This document shows, one piece after another, positions 16,623-23,595 of a stretch of DNA of 38,873 bases. Position 1 is the stretch's first letter. Each line of letters begins with the position of its first letter. Source of the DNA: Bacteroidales bacterium (GTDB lineage: Bacteria; Bacteroidota; Bacteroidia; Bacteroidales; Marinilabiliaceae); assembly GCA_024401355.1 (NCBI GenBank), contig JAKSLF010000027.1, positions 1 through 38,873 on the forward strand, in the 5' to 3' direction. Both the position numbers and the translations under genes were made by a program. The notes under the pieces are model-generated. The model saw only the letters and a list, made by a program, of their open reading frames with translations. It was not told the DNA's origin and did not search any database.

Positions 16623-17213
16623 TTACTGGCACACTACGACCTTGGCGAAACGGATAACCTTATCGCCCATCTTGTAGCCTTTCTCGACACAGTCGAACAC
16701 CTTACCCTTCATATCTTCGGAAGGAGCTGGGATAGTAGTTATTGCCTCATGGACATCGGCATCGAAAGCCTCGCCTTTGGCAGCAATTTCAGTAACACCC
16801 TTCTTAGTAAGGAATTCGGAGAACTTCTTATATATAATGTCAACGCCCTCCTTGAGTGAAGCGACGTCGGCAGCATCATTCATGTGCTGAAGACCACGTT
16901 CGAAATCGTCCATAACAGGTAAAAGTCCTACAAGAATATCGCTACCGGCACCCTTGATAAGGTCGGCTTTTTCCTTCATAGTACGCTTGCGGTAGTTGTC
17001 ATACTCGGCTGCGAGACGTACATATTTATCGTTAATCTCGTCAATCTTCTTCTGCAGCATCTGAGCTTCGTCGACTGGTTCAGCTGCCTCTTCGGCAGAC
17101 GCTTCGGCCTGACCTTCAGCGGCTTCGGCCTGTTCCTGTGCTACAGACTCCTGTTCCATCTCATCGTTCTGGATTGACTCCTCTTCGTTTATTTTCTGTT
17201 CTTCTGTTGCCAT
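16623..17213 (-). CDS. grpE: Nucleotide exchange factor GrpE
   Basis: This 196-residue protein matches GrpE, which releases ADP from DnaK. The N-terminal 50 residues are acidic and rich in Glu/Ala/Gln, followed by a long coiled-coil helix. The family core is visible as YVRLAAEYDNYRKRT near 64-78, LLPVMDDFERGL near 99-110, and HEAITTIPAPSEDMKGKV then VEKGYKMGDKVIRFAKVVV at the end. It heads the minus-strand run with dnaJ 33 bases behind. No CIRCE inverted repeat is seen upstream, so HrcA control is not supported by the sequence. Confidence 0.97.
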   Translation of the reverse strand: MATEEQKINEEESIQNDEMEQESVAQEQAEAAEGQAEASAEEAAEPVDEAQMLQKKIDEINDKYVRLAAEYDNYRKRTMKEKADLIKGAGSDILVGLLPVMDDFERGLQHMNDAADVASLKEGVDIIYKKFSEFLTKKGVTEIAAKGEAFDADVHEAITTIPAPSEDMKGKVFDCVEKGYKMGDKVIRFAKVVVCQ

Positions 17214-17440
17214 ATTGGGTATATTATACTTTCTTTTTTATTCATCACAAACATTCATCAAAAGGCTTGCCACACGATGTTTTTATGCCACATTGTCACA
17301 TTTGAGCATTTGGCGACACCAAAAAGCGAACATTTTGACATATATACACGCACACAATGACAGCCTTTGACAAAAGACTGTCATGTATGTGAAGCAAGCG
17401 AAGCGAGGAGGAAGGGCCTCCACAGCCATAATGCACGGCA
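17214..17440. other. Intergenic region between the TlpA-like gene and grpE
   Basis: These 227 bases hold no convincing coding frame. They contain a hairpin at 17357-17384 (ATGACAG paired with CTGTCAT, with an inner CTTT/AAAG) and a shorter GGAGG/CCTCC stem near 17408-17422. Neither is followed by a T run on the minus strand, so neither is a standard terminator for the TlpA-like gene. Confidence 0.5.
17221..17251 (-). promoter_or_regulatory. Possible grpE promoter
   Basis: On the minus strand a TTTG (plus-strand CAAA at 17248-17251) lies 19 bases from TATAATAT (17221-17228). The spacing is right, but the -7 matches TAnnTTTG only in part. The ATG is 7 bases further on, so a leader would be very short. 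Confidence 0.25.
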
Positions 17441-17965
17441 TCACTTATTTCTGACCAGTTCGGCCAACTTTCTATCGAGTGCCTCACCACGCAAATTCTT
17501 GGCGACAATGATGCCGTTGCCATCGATGAGAAAATTAGATGGAATAGAATGGACATCATACTGCTGAGCCGCCTTACTACGCCATCCGCCAAAGTCGCAT
17601 ACATGTGATGGCCAAGCGAGAGAATCACTTTCGATGGCAGACGTCCAACGCTTTGCAACATTGTCGAGTGAAACGCTATAGACAGTAAAACCATCACCAC
17701 CAACGAACAACTTGCTCTTGTACTTTTTATAGACAGCAACAACATTTGGATTTTCCCTGCGACATGGACCACACCATGAAGCCCAAAAATCAATAAGCAC
17801 CATCTGCCCCTTCAGCGAACTCAACTTAATAACCTTGCCTTCTGGATTGTTGTACATCAACTCTGGAGCCTTGTCACCTACCTGAAGGCCCACCTTCTGA
17901 GCCTCACAAACCAACGACACCATGGCTACCATAGCCAATGCCAAACATCTAACTGCTAGTTTCAT
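17441..17965 (-). CDS. TlpA-like thioredoxin-family protein
   Basis: I choose the ATG at 17965 because it gives a 174-residue protein beginning with a normal signal peptide (MKLAVRCLALAMVAMVSL, cleaved near VCEAQ). The longer frame starting 57 bases upstream would add residues in front of the leader. The mature protein is a TlpA/ResA-type thioredoxin fold, with GDKAPEL, the active site WASWCGPCRR in the usual place, and SIPSNFLIDGNGIIVAKN carrying the cis-Pro loop. Such proteins act as periplasmic thiol reductants or oxidants. It stands apart from its neighbours: 167 bases separate it from the S41 peptidase. A conserved 26-base direct repeat lies right at its start, which may bear on regulation. 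Confidence 0.92.
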   Translation of the reverse strand: MKLAVRCLALAMVAMVSLVCEAQKVGLQVGDKAPELMYNNPEGKVIKLSSLKGQMVLIDFWASWCGPCRRENPNVVAVYKKYKSKLFVGGDGFTVYSVSLDNVAKRWTSAIESDSLAWPSHVCDFGGWRSKAAQQYDVHSIPSNFLIDGNGIIVAKNLRGEALDRKLAELVRNK

Positions 17966-18069
17966 TGTATATTGTATTTTTGCGTTATTCGTATCAGCAA
18001 ACAATAAAATCGGCACAACCACACATCATCGTGGCACGGTTGTTGTATATTTTATTGTAGCGTTTTTCA
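17965..18069. repeat. Pair of 26-base direct repeats upstream of the TlpA-like gene
   Basis: Bases 17965-17990 and 18044-18069 match at 22 of 26 positions, both starting TTGTATATT and ending in GCGTTnTTC. The copies are 79 bases apart. The first abuts the TlpA-like start codon. Between them ACAACC and GGTTGT can pair. Their role is unknown; a duplicated operator or promoter segment is possible. Confidence 0.55.
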
Positions 18070-18134
18070 TAATTTTAGAGTTTTATTTGGTTAAGGATTA
18101 ACCGCTTGGGCCGTGACGGTCTGAGCGGTTTTTT
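17975..18134 (+). ncRNA. Candidate small RNA or unassigned plus-strand transcript
   Basis: A plus-oriented intrinsic terminator at 18100-18134 has no plus-strand gene in front of it. A promoter-like TATTTTTG at 17975-17982 matches TAnnTTTG and would start a transcript of roughly 145 bases near 17989. The region holds no coding frame of note and has an internal ACAACC/GGTTGT pairing. The -33 element is poor. This is an inference from the terminator and promoter positions, not a recognised RNA family. Confidence 0.3.
18100..18134 (+). terminator. Plus-oriented intrinsic terminator
   Basis: AACCGCT (18100-18106) pairs with AGCGGTT (18124-18130), with an inner GCCG/CGGT stem. TTTTTTATT overlaps and follows the right arm on the plus strand. 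On the minus strand the hairpin lies just after the S41 peptidase stop but is followed by AATCCTTAACC, a poor T run, so it is oriented mainly for plus-strand transcription. Confidence 0.65.
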
Positions 18135-19608
18135 ATTGGGCGAGAGGTTTGAGATGATTCATCACAGCACCGCCTCTTGTCGTATTGAATCCATGCGAAA
18201 GCACCTTTCTCGGCTCATGCAAAGACTTGTTGGCATTTGCAGTAATAGAACCATTGCAGATATACTCAATAGCCAAAGCTGTGAGAGGTTCATCGGCCTC
18301 GCCAAGCATACCCATATTATCCAGATCATACTCATTGAAAGAATAATCAGGAGCCATGCCGTTGCCATCACTAGTATCGAAAGTATAGTCGACACTATTA
18401 AAATAGGTAGCAACGATAGGAGCGATAAGCCAGTTGTTGATACCTTTATTATAATAAGGCTTCGACGAATTGTTGTAAGTAAAATCGGCTGGTGTAAAAA
18501 TAATCATTGAAGTATTTTTGCCACCGGTAACATCGCCAATAGTATAGACATCCATATATGGCTTGAGAGCAATGATAGTAGCCTCGGAAGCCGAATAGGA
18601 ACCAGTGCCAGTAATGACGACAAGACTCTTCAGGTCGAGAGTAGCATCGGCAAGTGAATCCTTCAGAGAAGAGGCAGAATTCTCCTTGCTGAACATAGAA
18701 TACTGGCTCAGGGTACTATTGTACTTATACCAAATGAGGAGATCATTGTTAGCCACATTAGCCTTTGGAGCCAAATGGCTGCAGAGACATTCGAGAGCAG
18801 TCATCTCGCCACCAGGATTATATCTCAGGTCGAGAATCATGCGGTCGACTCCTTTAGACTTGAACTCGGCAAACACCTGACCCATTTCGTCGTTGAAAGC
18901 ACTATAGAAATCCATATAGAGAAGGTAGCCAATCTTATGACCATCGGCTTCGAAAACCGAATGTTCGGCAAGAGGACTTGTTTCGATCTTCCCTGACTGG
19001 ATAGAATATTCGATCTCGACATAAGGATTGTTTGGATCAGCCTGAGCCTTATCGGAATCGTATCGCAAAATAGTATATTTTGCCGAAGACTTAGAAGCGA
19101 GCAAACGATAGTTATCGATATTCATCTCCTGACCATCGACAGCAATCACGACATCGCCACGACGAGCGCCTGCATTATAGGCAGGTGTATTGCGATAGAC
19201 ATAATTGATGATGGAAACAACACGATTGGACTGACCATTGACAGTAGAATAGATACACTCCCATCCCATGGAAGTAGAAATACCCTCCTGACTTTCGTTG
19301 TATTCGTCGACATCGTCAGAAATGAATGAAAACCTGTCGCCGGAATAGCGTAGAGCATAGAAATAGTCTTCAGTATTTTCCTGCAGACGATAGTCGAGAC
19401 CCTTAGGCATCTGTTCACTCCAATAATAATAGTCGTCCATAGTCTCCTTGACAAACCTATTGGCTTCGACAACCATATCGTCAACATTAGAAGAGACAGG
19501 CACCTCAGGTATTGTACGGTTAGGAAGATTGTCGTTATTGTCATCATCGCAAGCCACCATAAAAGAAGCCAACGAAACGACAGACAACATACTGAGTATT
19601 TTTTTCAT
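18133..19608 (-). CDS. S41 family C-terminal processing peptidase, lipoprotein
   Basis: I start at the ATG at 19608, giving 491 residues with a lipoprotein leader ending MVAC (Cys20). The TATCTTTG promoter element at 19654-19661 overlaps the more upstream possible start at 19656, which rules that one out. After an acidic linker there is a PDZ-like domain near residues 95-180 (AYNAGARRGDVVIAVDGQEM). The S41 catalytic domain then shows DRMILDLRYNPGGEM and the serine motif GTGSYSASEA near residue 336. The family cleaves protein C-termini or degrades peptides at the cell envelope. The lipoprotein form with an unusual N-terminal region is frequent in Bacteroidota and is of unknown substrate. It lies 89 bases after the FAD enzyme gene but has its own promoter. 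Confidence 0.9.
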   Translation of the reverse strand: MKKILSMLSVVSLASFMVACDDDNNDNLPNRTIPEVPVSSNVDDMVVEANRFVKETMDDYYYWSEQMPKGLDYRLQENTEDYFYALRYSGDRFSFISDDVDEYNESQEGISTSMGWECIYSTVNGQSNRVVSIINYVYRNTPAYNAGARRGDVVIAVDGQEMNIDNYRLLASKSSAKYTILRYDSDKAQADPNNPYVEIEYSIQSGKIETSPLAEHSVFEADGHKIGYLLYMDFYSAFNDEMGQVFAEFKSKGVDRMILDLRYNPGGEMTALECLCSHLAPKANVANNDLLIWYKYNSTLSQYSMFSKENSASSLKDSLADATLDLKSLVVITGTGSYSASEATIIALKPYMDVYTIGDVTGGKNTSMIIFTPADFTYNNSSKPYYNKGINNWLIAPIVATYFNSVDYTFDTSDGNGMAPDYSFNEYDLDNMGMLGEADEPLTALAIEYICNGSITANANKSLHEPRKVLSHGFNTTRGGAVMNHLKPLAQ

Positions 19609-19653
19609 GCCCATGAGTAAATTACAAACACTAAGTTCGATATAATTTGGATG

Positions 19654-19661
19654 CAAAGATA
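19654..19661 (-). promoter_or_regulatory. -7 element of the S41 peptidase gene
   Basis: Perfect TATCTTTG on the minus strand, 45 bases before the chosen ATG at 19608. It decides the start, since an in-frame ATG at 19656 falls inside the element. Confidence 0.6.
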
Positions 19662-19697
19662 TTGATTAATAATGAAAAAATAACACAACACAGCCAA

Positions 19698-21200
19698 CTA
19701 ATTCAACATTTTGGCAATACGAGCAGCCGTTTGTTGTGCGGTAAGCATTGCCACAGGCAATCCACCACCAGCCACAGTCCAATGACCGCACAGCGAAAAC
19801 CGGCGCAGACCAGGAAGCTCAGTTCGGGCAGGATGAGTGGACATCAAATCGCTCGAAGGAGCCCAACCTTGGGAGCTACCGAAGAGATTGGACGTGTAAC
19901 GATTGAACGTAGCAGGAGTGACAAGGTCTACCACCTCGATAGCATCGACCCACTCTTTTCCATATATCCGAGAAAGTCGTTCAACAACCTGAATGCGGAA
20001 ATCGTCCTTTGCCTTTCGATAAGCTTCATGGTCGTCATTTCTCAACCTTATCCACCAGTCGCCTTCACGCGTCAGCATATTGACAGCCATGACAGTATGT
20101 CCGGCAGGAGCGAGCGTTGGGTCGTTGGAATAAGTTTCGACCTCGAGATTATCAAAGACCGTTCCGTCGGCCAGCGAGAACTCGTCAGTCATGTAACGAG
20201 CGAAATGAGGATAATTCGTCATCGGCATAGCGACACCAATAAAGACACGACAATAGGAGTAATAGACCTCGTCCTTGGAAGGAGAGCTCAAACGCTTCAT
20301 TGCATCTGAGACAAAAGCTCCGCCGAGAGCATCGAACACCGTCCAATGCCAATCGGCAGCCGACACAACATAATCGGCCTTCGTTGTACGTCCATCGGCA
20401 AGAACTAATCCACGAGCCACGCCATCGTCGACAGCAATGCTAGCAACAGGTGTAGAAAGAGACAACGAGCCACCCAACTCACGATAGCGAGATACGAGAG
20501 CCGAAGTGAGTGAAGCGGAACCGCCAATAGGATATTGAGCCACCTTGGCAGATGAATATGCCTGAGAGAAAACGACAGCGGACATTGGCGTCGGACGAGC
20601 ATAAAGATGTCTGACAGCCGATGAGAGGAAAGGATTTTTGAACTGTGAAGCGAACTGGCTAGTAGTCAGCCTACCCCACCCTTTCATGAACGCGAGCAGT
20701 TTCACAAGAGGCATCATACGCATGGCATAAGAAACCTTGTTGAGGAAACCGTCGGGCCAAAAAGGAGGCAACTGATCGAGATGACAAACAACAAAACGCA
20801 CCATGCCGGTCCACTTGAGAATAGCAGACCTGTCTTCAGGAGCAATGTTGAGCAGATAGCTCTCAAACTTATCTATATCAGTATAATAATGAAAAAGATT
20901 ATCGCCGTTGACATCGGAAACAGGTAATTGGATAACGACACGTTCGTCGGCCATGTAGAACGGCATGGAATCGACATCGATGAGCCGCTTCCAATAATTA
21001 TAGAAAGAAGTGCCACGACGAGCGCCCAGCAGCCAATGCATACATCCATTGAAAGTATATCCTTGGCGAGTCCAGTTGACACACAAACCACCAGCCGACG
21101 AGTGCTTCTCGAAAATAGAAGTAGAAAAGCCAAGCTGGCGAAGAGCGATGCCAAGCGAAAGTCCGGCGACTCCAGCACCTATGATGTCAACATGCTTCAT
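19698..21200 (-). CDS. FAD-dependent oxidoreductase of the phytoene desaturase type
   Basis: This 500-residue protein is a flavin-binding amine-oxidase/phytoene-desaturase family enzyme. It has the dinucleotide-binding motif IIGAGVAGLSLGIALRQLG at residues 6-24, then IFEKHSSAGGLC, which binds FAD ribose and diphosphate. FNGCMHWLLG, YPIGGSASLTSALV near 228-241, TKADYVVSAADW and a C-terminal LPGLRRFSLCGHWTVAGGGLPVA, the second FAD contact, follow. The order resembles CrtI- and carotenoid isomerase-like enzymes, but no carotenoid pathway gene accompanies it. Its substrate is not evident. It starts 15 bases after the SPOR lipoprotein stop and is probably cotranscribed with it. No membrane segment is seen. 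Confidence 0.88.
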   Translation of the reverse strand: MKHVDIIGAGVAGLSLGIALRQLGFSTSIFEKHSSAGGLCVNWTRQGYTFNGCMHWLLGARRGTSFYNYWKRLIDVDSMPFYMADERVVIQLPVSDVNGDNLFHYYTDIDKFESYLLNIAPEDRSAILKWTGMVRFVVCHLDQLPPFWPDGFLNKVSYAMRMMPLVKLLAFMKGWGRLTTSQFASQFKNPFLSSAVRHLYARPTPMSAVVFSQAYSSAKVAQYPIGGSASLTSALVSRYRELGGSLSLSTPVASIAVDDGVARGLVLADGRTTKADYVVSAADWHWTVFDALGGAFVSDAMKRLSSPSKDEVYYSYCRVFIGVAMPMTNYPHFARYMTDEFSLADGTVFDNLEVETYSNDPTLAPAGHTVMAVNMLTREGDWWIRLRNDDHEAYRKAKDDFRIQVVERLSRIYGKEWVDAIEVVDLVTPATFNRYTSNLFGSSQGWAPSSDLMSTHPARTELPGLRRFSLCGHWTVAGGGLPVAMLTAQQTAARIAKMLN

Positions 21201-21215
21201 GTGGGCAAACGCCTC

Positions 21216-21917
21216 TTACTTCTGCAACATAAGCCACGAATCGGCGTAGGCAGGATACTTTATCTTAAAAGCAGCAATCCAAGTACGTGCAGTAGCTTCA
21301 TTATCGGCAGAGAATACAGCGACCCTGTAAAGACCTTCAGCATTCTCCATCACACTAGGCTTGAAACCCTGCTCAGTAACTCTGTCGCATGCAGCATTGG
21401 CATTCTCGAGTTTGCTGTAGGTGCCAACAATCACATGATAATGACCCTTAGCGACACTACCACCAACCATTGTCACCTTCTCTTCACGAATCTTCACCTT
21501 GGCAGCCTCGGCCTCGACCTTGGCAGACATTTCGCTGGACATATTCTTTAGATTGTCGGAAACCTCTTCGACCTTTCCTCTGACAGCTTCAGCCTCAGAC
21601 TTTACCTTAGCCTTGGTTTCGGCAGCAGCTTTTGCGGCAGCCTCTTCGGCCTTTTTAGCCTTAGCTTCGGCATCAGCCTTAACCTTGGCGGCAGCCTCCT
21701 GAGCCTTTTGAGCAGCTTCCTGAGCCTTTTGTGCAGCCTCGGCGGCGAGTCGTTCAGCCTCAGCCTTTTCCTTGGCAATTTGTTCGTCGGACTTCACACG
21801 TGGAGTCATGACAGATTTCTTATTGCCATCGCCAAAAGACGATGAACCTTTATGCGAAGCACATCCTACCATAGACAAGGCAAGGAGAGCCATAATGAAT
21901 ATGCGAGTGAATTTCAT
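21216..21917 (-). CDS. SPOR-domain lipoprotein with Ala/Glu/Lys coiled coil
   Basis: The ATG at 21917 gives 233 residues with a lipoprotein leader ending SMVGC (Cys19); a longer frame starting 84 bases upstream would overlap rmuC and precede the promoter. Residues about 50-155 are a highly repetitive Ala/Lys/Glu helix, with AAQKAQEAAQKAQEAA as an example. The C-terminal 75 residues (KGHYHVIVGTYSKLENANAA and following) resemble a SPOR domain, which binds peptidoglycan denuded of stem peptides at division sites. The likely place is the periplasmic side of the outer membrane with the coil spanning toward the wall. It has its own TATCTTTG promoter and is followed closely by the FAD enzyme. The repetitive section may align falsely in searches. 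Confidence 0.88.
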   Translation of the reverse strand: MKFTRIFIMALLALSMVGCASHKGSSSFGDGNKKSVMTPRVKSDEQIAKEKAEAERLAAEAAQKAQEAAQKAQEAAAKVKADAEAKAKKAEEAAAKAAAETKAKVKSEAEAVRGKVEEVSDNLKNMSSEMSAKVEAEAAKVKIREEKVTMVGGSVAKGHYHVIVGTYSKLENANAACDRVTEQGFKPSVMENAEGLYRVAVFSADNEATARTWIAAFKIKYPAYADSWLMLQK

Positions 21918-21940
21918 TGTAATTATTTTGGTTACGCTTG

Positions 21941-21948
21941 CAAAGATA
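21941..21948 (-). promoter_or_regulatory. -7 element of the SPOR lipoprotein gene
   Basis: Perfect TATCTTTG on the minus strand, 23 bases before the ATG at 21917, in the 64-base gap after rmuC. Confidence 0.6.
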
Positions 21949-21981
21949 ATGAATCTTTCGAGAGAAATATATATTAAGGTA

Positions 21982-23328
21982 TTATTTATCATCATCAGCA
22001 TCCTCGAGAGTGAGCTGCTTTTGAGGAGTCACGCCGAGAGACTTGAGTTTTTCGAGTTGCGACAGAGCATTGCCACGTCCGGTGGACAACTTGGACTTAG
22101 CATCGGAAAACATCTCGGCAAGACGATTTATCTGCACGCCAATCTTTTCGAAATCGGTCTGGAAGAGGACGACCTTATCGTAGAGAGACGCTGCACGGCT
22201 GACAATGTCGGAGACATTTTTCTTCTGCTTATCATTCTGCCACATATTATAAGCCAACTGTATGGTCATCAGCAAATTGCTTGAAGAGATAATGATGACA
22301 TGATTGTCGAAAGCATATTGGTGGAGAGCAGGATCGTGGCGCATGGCTGCGATGTAGCTACCCTCGTTCGGAACAAACATGAGGACATAGTCCATAGCAT
22401 TTTCGACAATCTTGCCATAGCCTTTTTTTGCCAGTTCGTCGACATGGTCACGCATGCTTTTGACATGCTTCTTGAGAAGCAAATCGCGCTGAGTCTCATC
22501 GGTTTCGGCAACAGCATTGGCATAAGCCGTGAGCGACACCTTGGAATCGATAACCAACGAACGACCTTCGGGAAGACGGACGATAACATCGGGACGACGC
22601 AAGCGGTCTTCTTCGTCGTAGCACTTCTCCTGAACAAAAAACTCTTCATTCTTGTGAAGTCCGGCCTGTTCGAGCATTGTCTCGAGAACCATTTCTCCCC
22701 AATTACCCTGCAACTTACTGTCGCCCTTCAGAGCCTTGGCCAAATTGGTTGCATCGTCGCTAATACGTTTGGTCTGTTCGTTCATAGCATTGACAGCAAT
22801 CGTCTGCTGCTGTGCAAAGAGCTTCATCTGACCTTCGAACGACTCCTTCATTGTCGCACTATTGACATCGTTCTGCTTGCGAGCCTCCTCGACAGCCTTT
22901 TGGAACGAAGCGAACTGTTCCTTGACAGGCTTGAGAAGTTCATCAATCTGCAGACGGTTGTTCTTCTGCAAATCCTCTTGCTTGGAAGCCAGCATTTCGG
23001 CAGCCTCCTTGCGGCTCTGCTGCTTCATAGCTTCAAACTTGTCGTTCCACTGCTTGTCAGACTCACGACGGAGATCGTCGAAATGACGACGTTCGGACTC
23101 GATGCGATCGTTGCAATTCTTTTCAGCTTCAGCAACTCGTCGGTCGGCTTCAGAAGTACGACGGTCGACCTCCGCTTTTTGACGACTTAGTTCGCTATAG
23201 GCATTGTCGCGTTCGAGCGTAAGCTTGTTGATGACAGGCGAGGAAGATATGCGAGAAAAGAGGAATCCGACGACAAATCCGAGGGCAACGCCTATTATAA
23301 GTATTAAGACTATTTGTAAAATTTCCAT
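21982..23328 (-). CDS. rmuC: DNA recombination protein RmuC
   Basis: The ATG at 23328 gives 448 residues. A promoter element overlaps a more upstream ATG at 23361, so the internal start is preferred. A single N-terminal membrane segment (IVLILIIGVALGFVVGFLF) is followed by a long coiled coil rich in Glu/Arg/Lys (about 30-190). The RmuC core then shows QGNWGEMVLETMLEQAGL, RPDVIVRLPEGRSLVIDSKVSL, YANAVAETDETQRDL and MFVPNEGSYIAAM. The core has a PD-(D/E)xK-like nuclease fold (DVIVxL, DSKV). RmuC limits inversion at short inverted repeats in E. coli, but its biochemistry is not well defined. It is divergent from the TPM cluster. Confidence 0.94.
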   Translation of the reverse strand: MEILQIVLILIIGVALGFVVGFLFSRISSSPVINKLTLERDNAYSELSRQKAEVDRRTSEADRRVAEAEKNCNDRIESERRHFDDLRRESDKQWNDKFEAMKQQSRKEAAEMLASKQEDLQKNNRLQIDELLKPVKEQFASFQKAVEEARKQNDVNSATMKESFEGQMKLFAQQQTIAVNAMNEQTKRISDDATNLAKALKGDSKLQGNWGEMVLETMLEQAGLHKNEEFFVQEKCYDEEDRLRRPDVIVRLPEGRSLVIDSKVSLTAYANAVAETDETQRDLLLKKHVKSMRDHVDELAKKGYGKIVENAMDYVLMFVPNEGSYIAAMRHDPALHQYAFDNHVIIISSSNLLMTIQLAYNMWQNDKQKKNVSDIVSRAASLYDKVVLFQTDFEKIGVQINRLAEMFSDAKSKLSTGRGNALSQLEKLKSLGVTPQKQLTLEDADDDK

Positions 23329-23358
23329 AGTTATCAAAAAAGCATGATACACAGAATG

Positions 23359-23366
23359 CAAATATA
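23359..23366 (-). promoter_or_regulatory. -7 element of rmuC
   Basis: TATATTTG on the minus strand ends 30 bases before the rmuC ATG. The ATG at 23361 lies inside it, so the start at 23328 is favoured. Confidence 0.6.
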
Positions 23367-23413
23367 ATGTTTTATCATCAATTACAAAAATATAAACAGG
23401 GAATAGAAATTGA

Positions 23414-23451
23414 GTAGGGAAACCTACGGTATCCTACCGGTATCCCTACGG
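23414..23451. repeat. Palindromic repeat cluster in the rmuC/TPM intergenic region
   Basis: GTAGGGA (23414-23420) is the inverse of TCCCTAC (23443-23449). Between them the sequence holds degenerate 11-base units (CCTACGGTATC, CTACCGGTATC, CCTACGG) and the self-palindrome TACCGGTA. GTAGG can also pair with the nearest CCTAC across a GAAA loop, so several mutually exclusive hairpins exist. It lies upstream of both divergent promoters, suggesting a DNA-level element. Confidence 0.5.
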
Positions 23452-23461
23452 AAAAGATGGG

Positions 23462-23482
23462 TCGAGAGTACGTGTTTCGAAT
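23462..23482. repeat. Palindromic 21-base element, copy 1
   Basis: TCGAGA and TTTCGA flank the 7-base spacer GTACGTG, followed by AT. It matches copy 2 at 32173-32193 at 20 of 21 positions. The only difference breaks one arm pairing. Confidence 0.55.
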
Positions 23483-23523
23483 GCAAAAAAATGGATGGAG
23501 AAATAACCGAAGTAAAACAAATA

Positions 23524-23555
23524 TTTCTACATGTGAATTTATTTTTTTACATTTG
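23524..23555 (+). promoter_or_regulatory. Promoter of the TPM cluster
   Basis: TACATTTG at 23548-23555 matches the -7 consensus and TTTC at 23524-23527 is a near -33 at 20 bases. The ATG at 23596 follows 40 bases on. Confidence 0.55.
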
Positions 23556-23595
23556 TACCAATTTATATAAAAACAAATCCTTGTTTATTCTTACA

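Noticed and set aside
17214-17300. CIRCE or other heat-shock operator before grpE
   Set aside because: No TTAGCACTC-type inverted repeat is present in the upstream region.
17296-17793. 165-residue minus-strand frame covering the TlpA end and the following gap
   Set aside because: It overlaps the TlpA-like gene in another frame and looks like random sequence.
22300-23190. 296-residue plus-strand frame opposite rmuC
   Set aside because: Antisense of the rmuC coiled-coil region; composition is Leu-rich and repetitive without family motifs.
23410-23595. Upstream extension of the first TPM frame
   Set aside because: It would translate through the palindromic cluster and the promoter and place 62 residues before the signal peptide.
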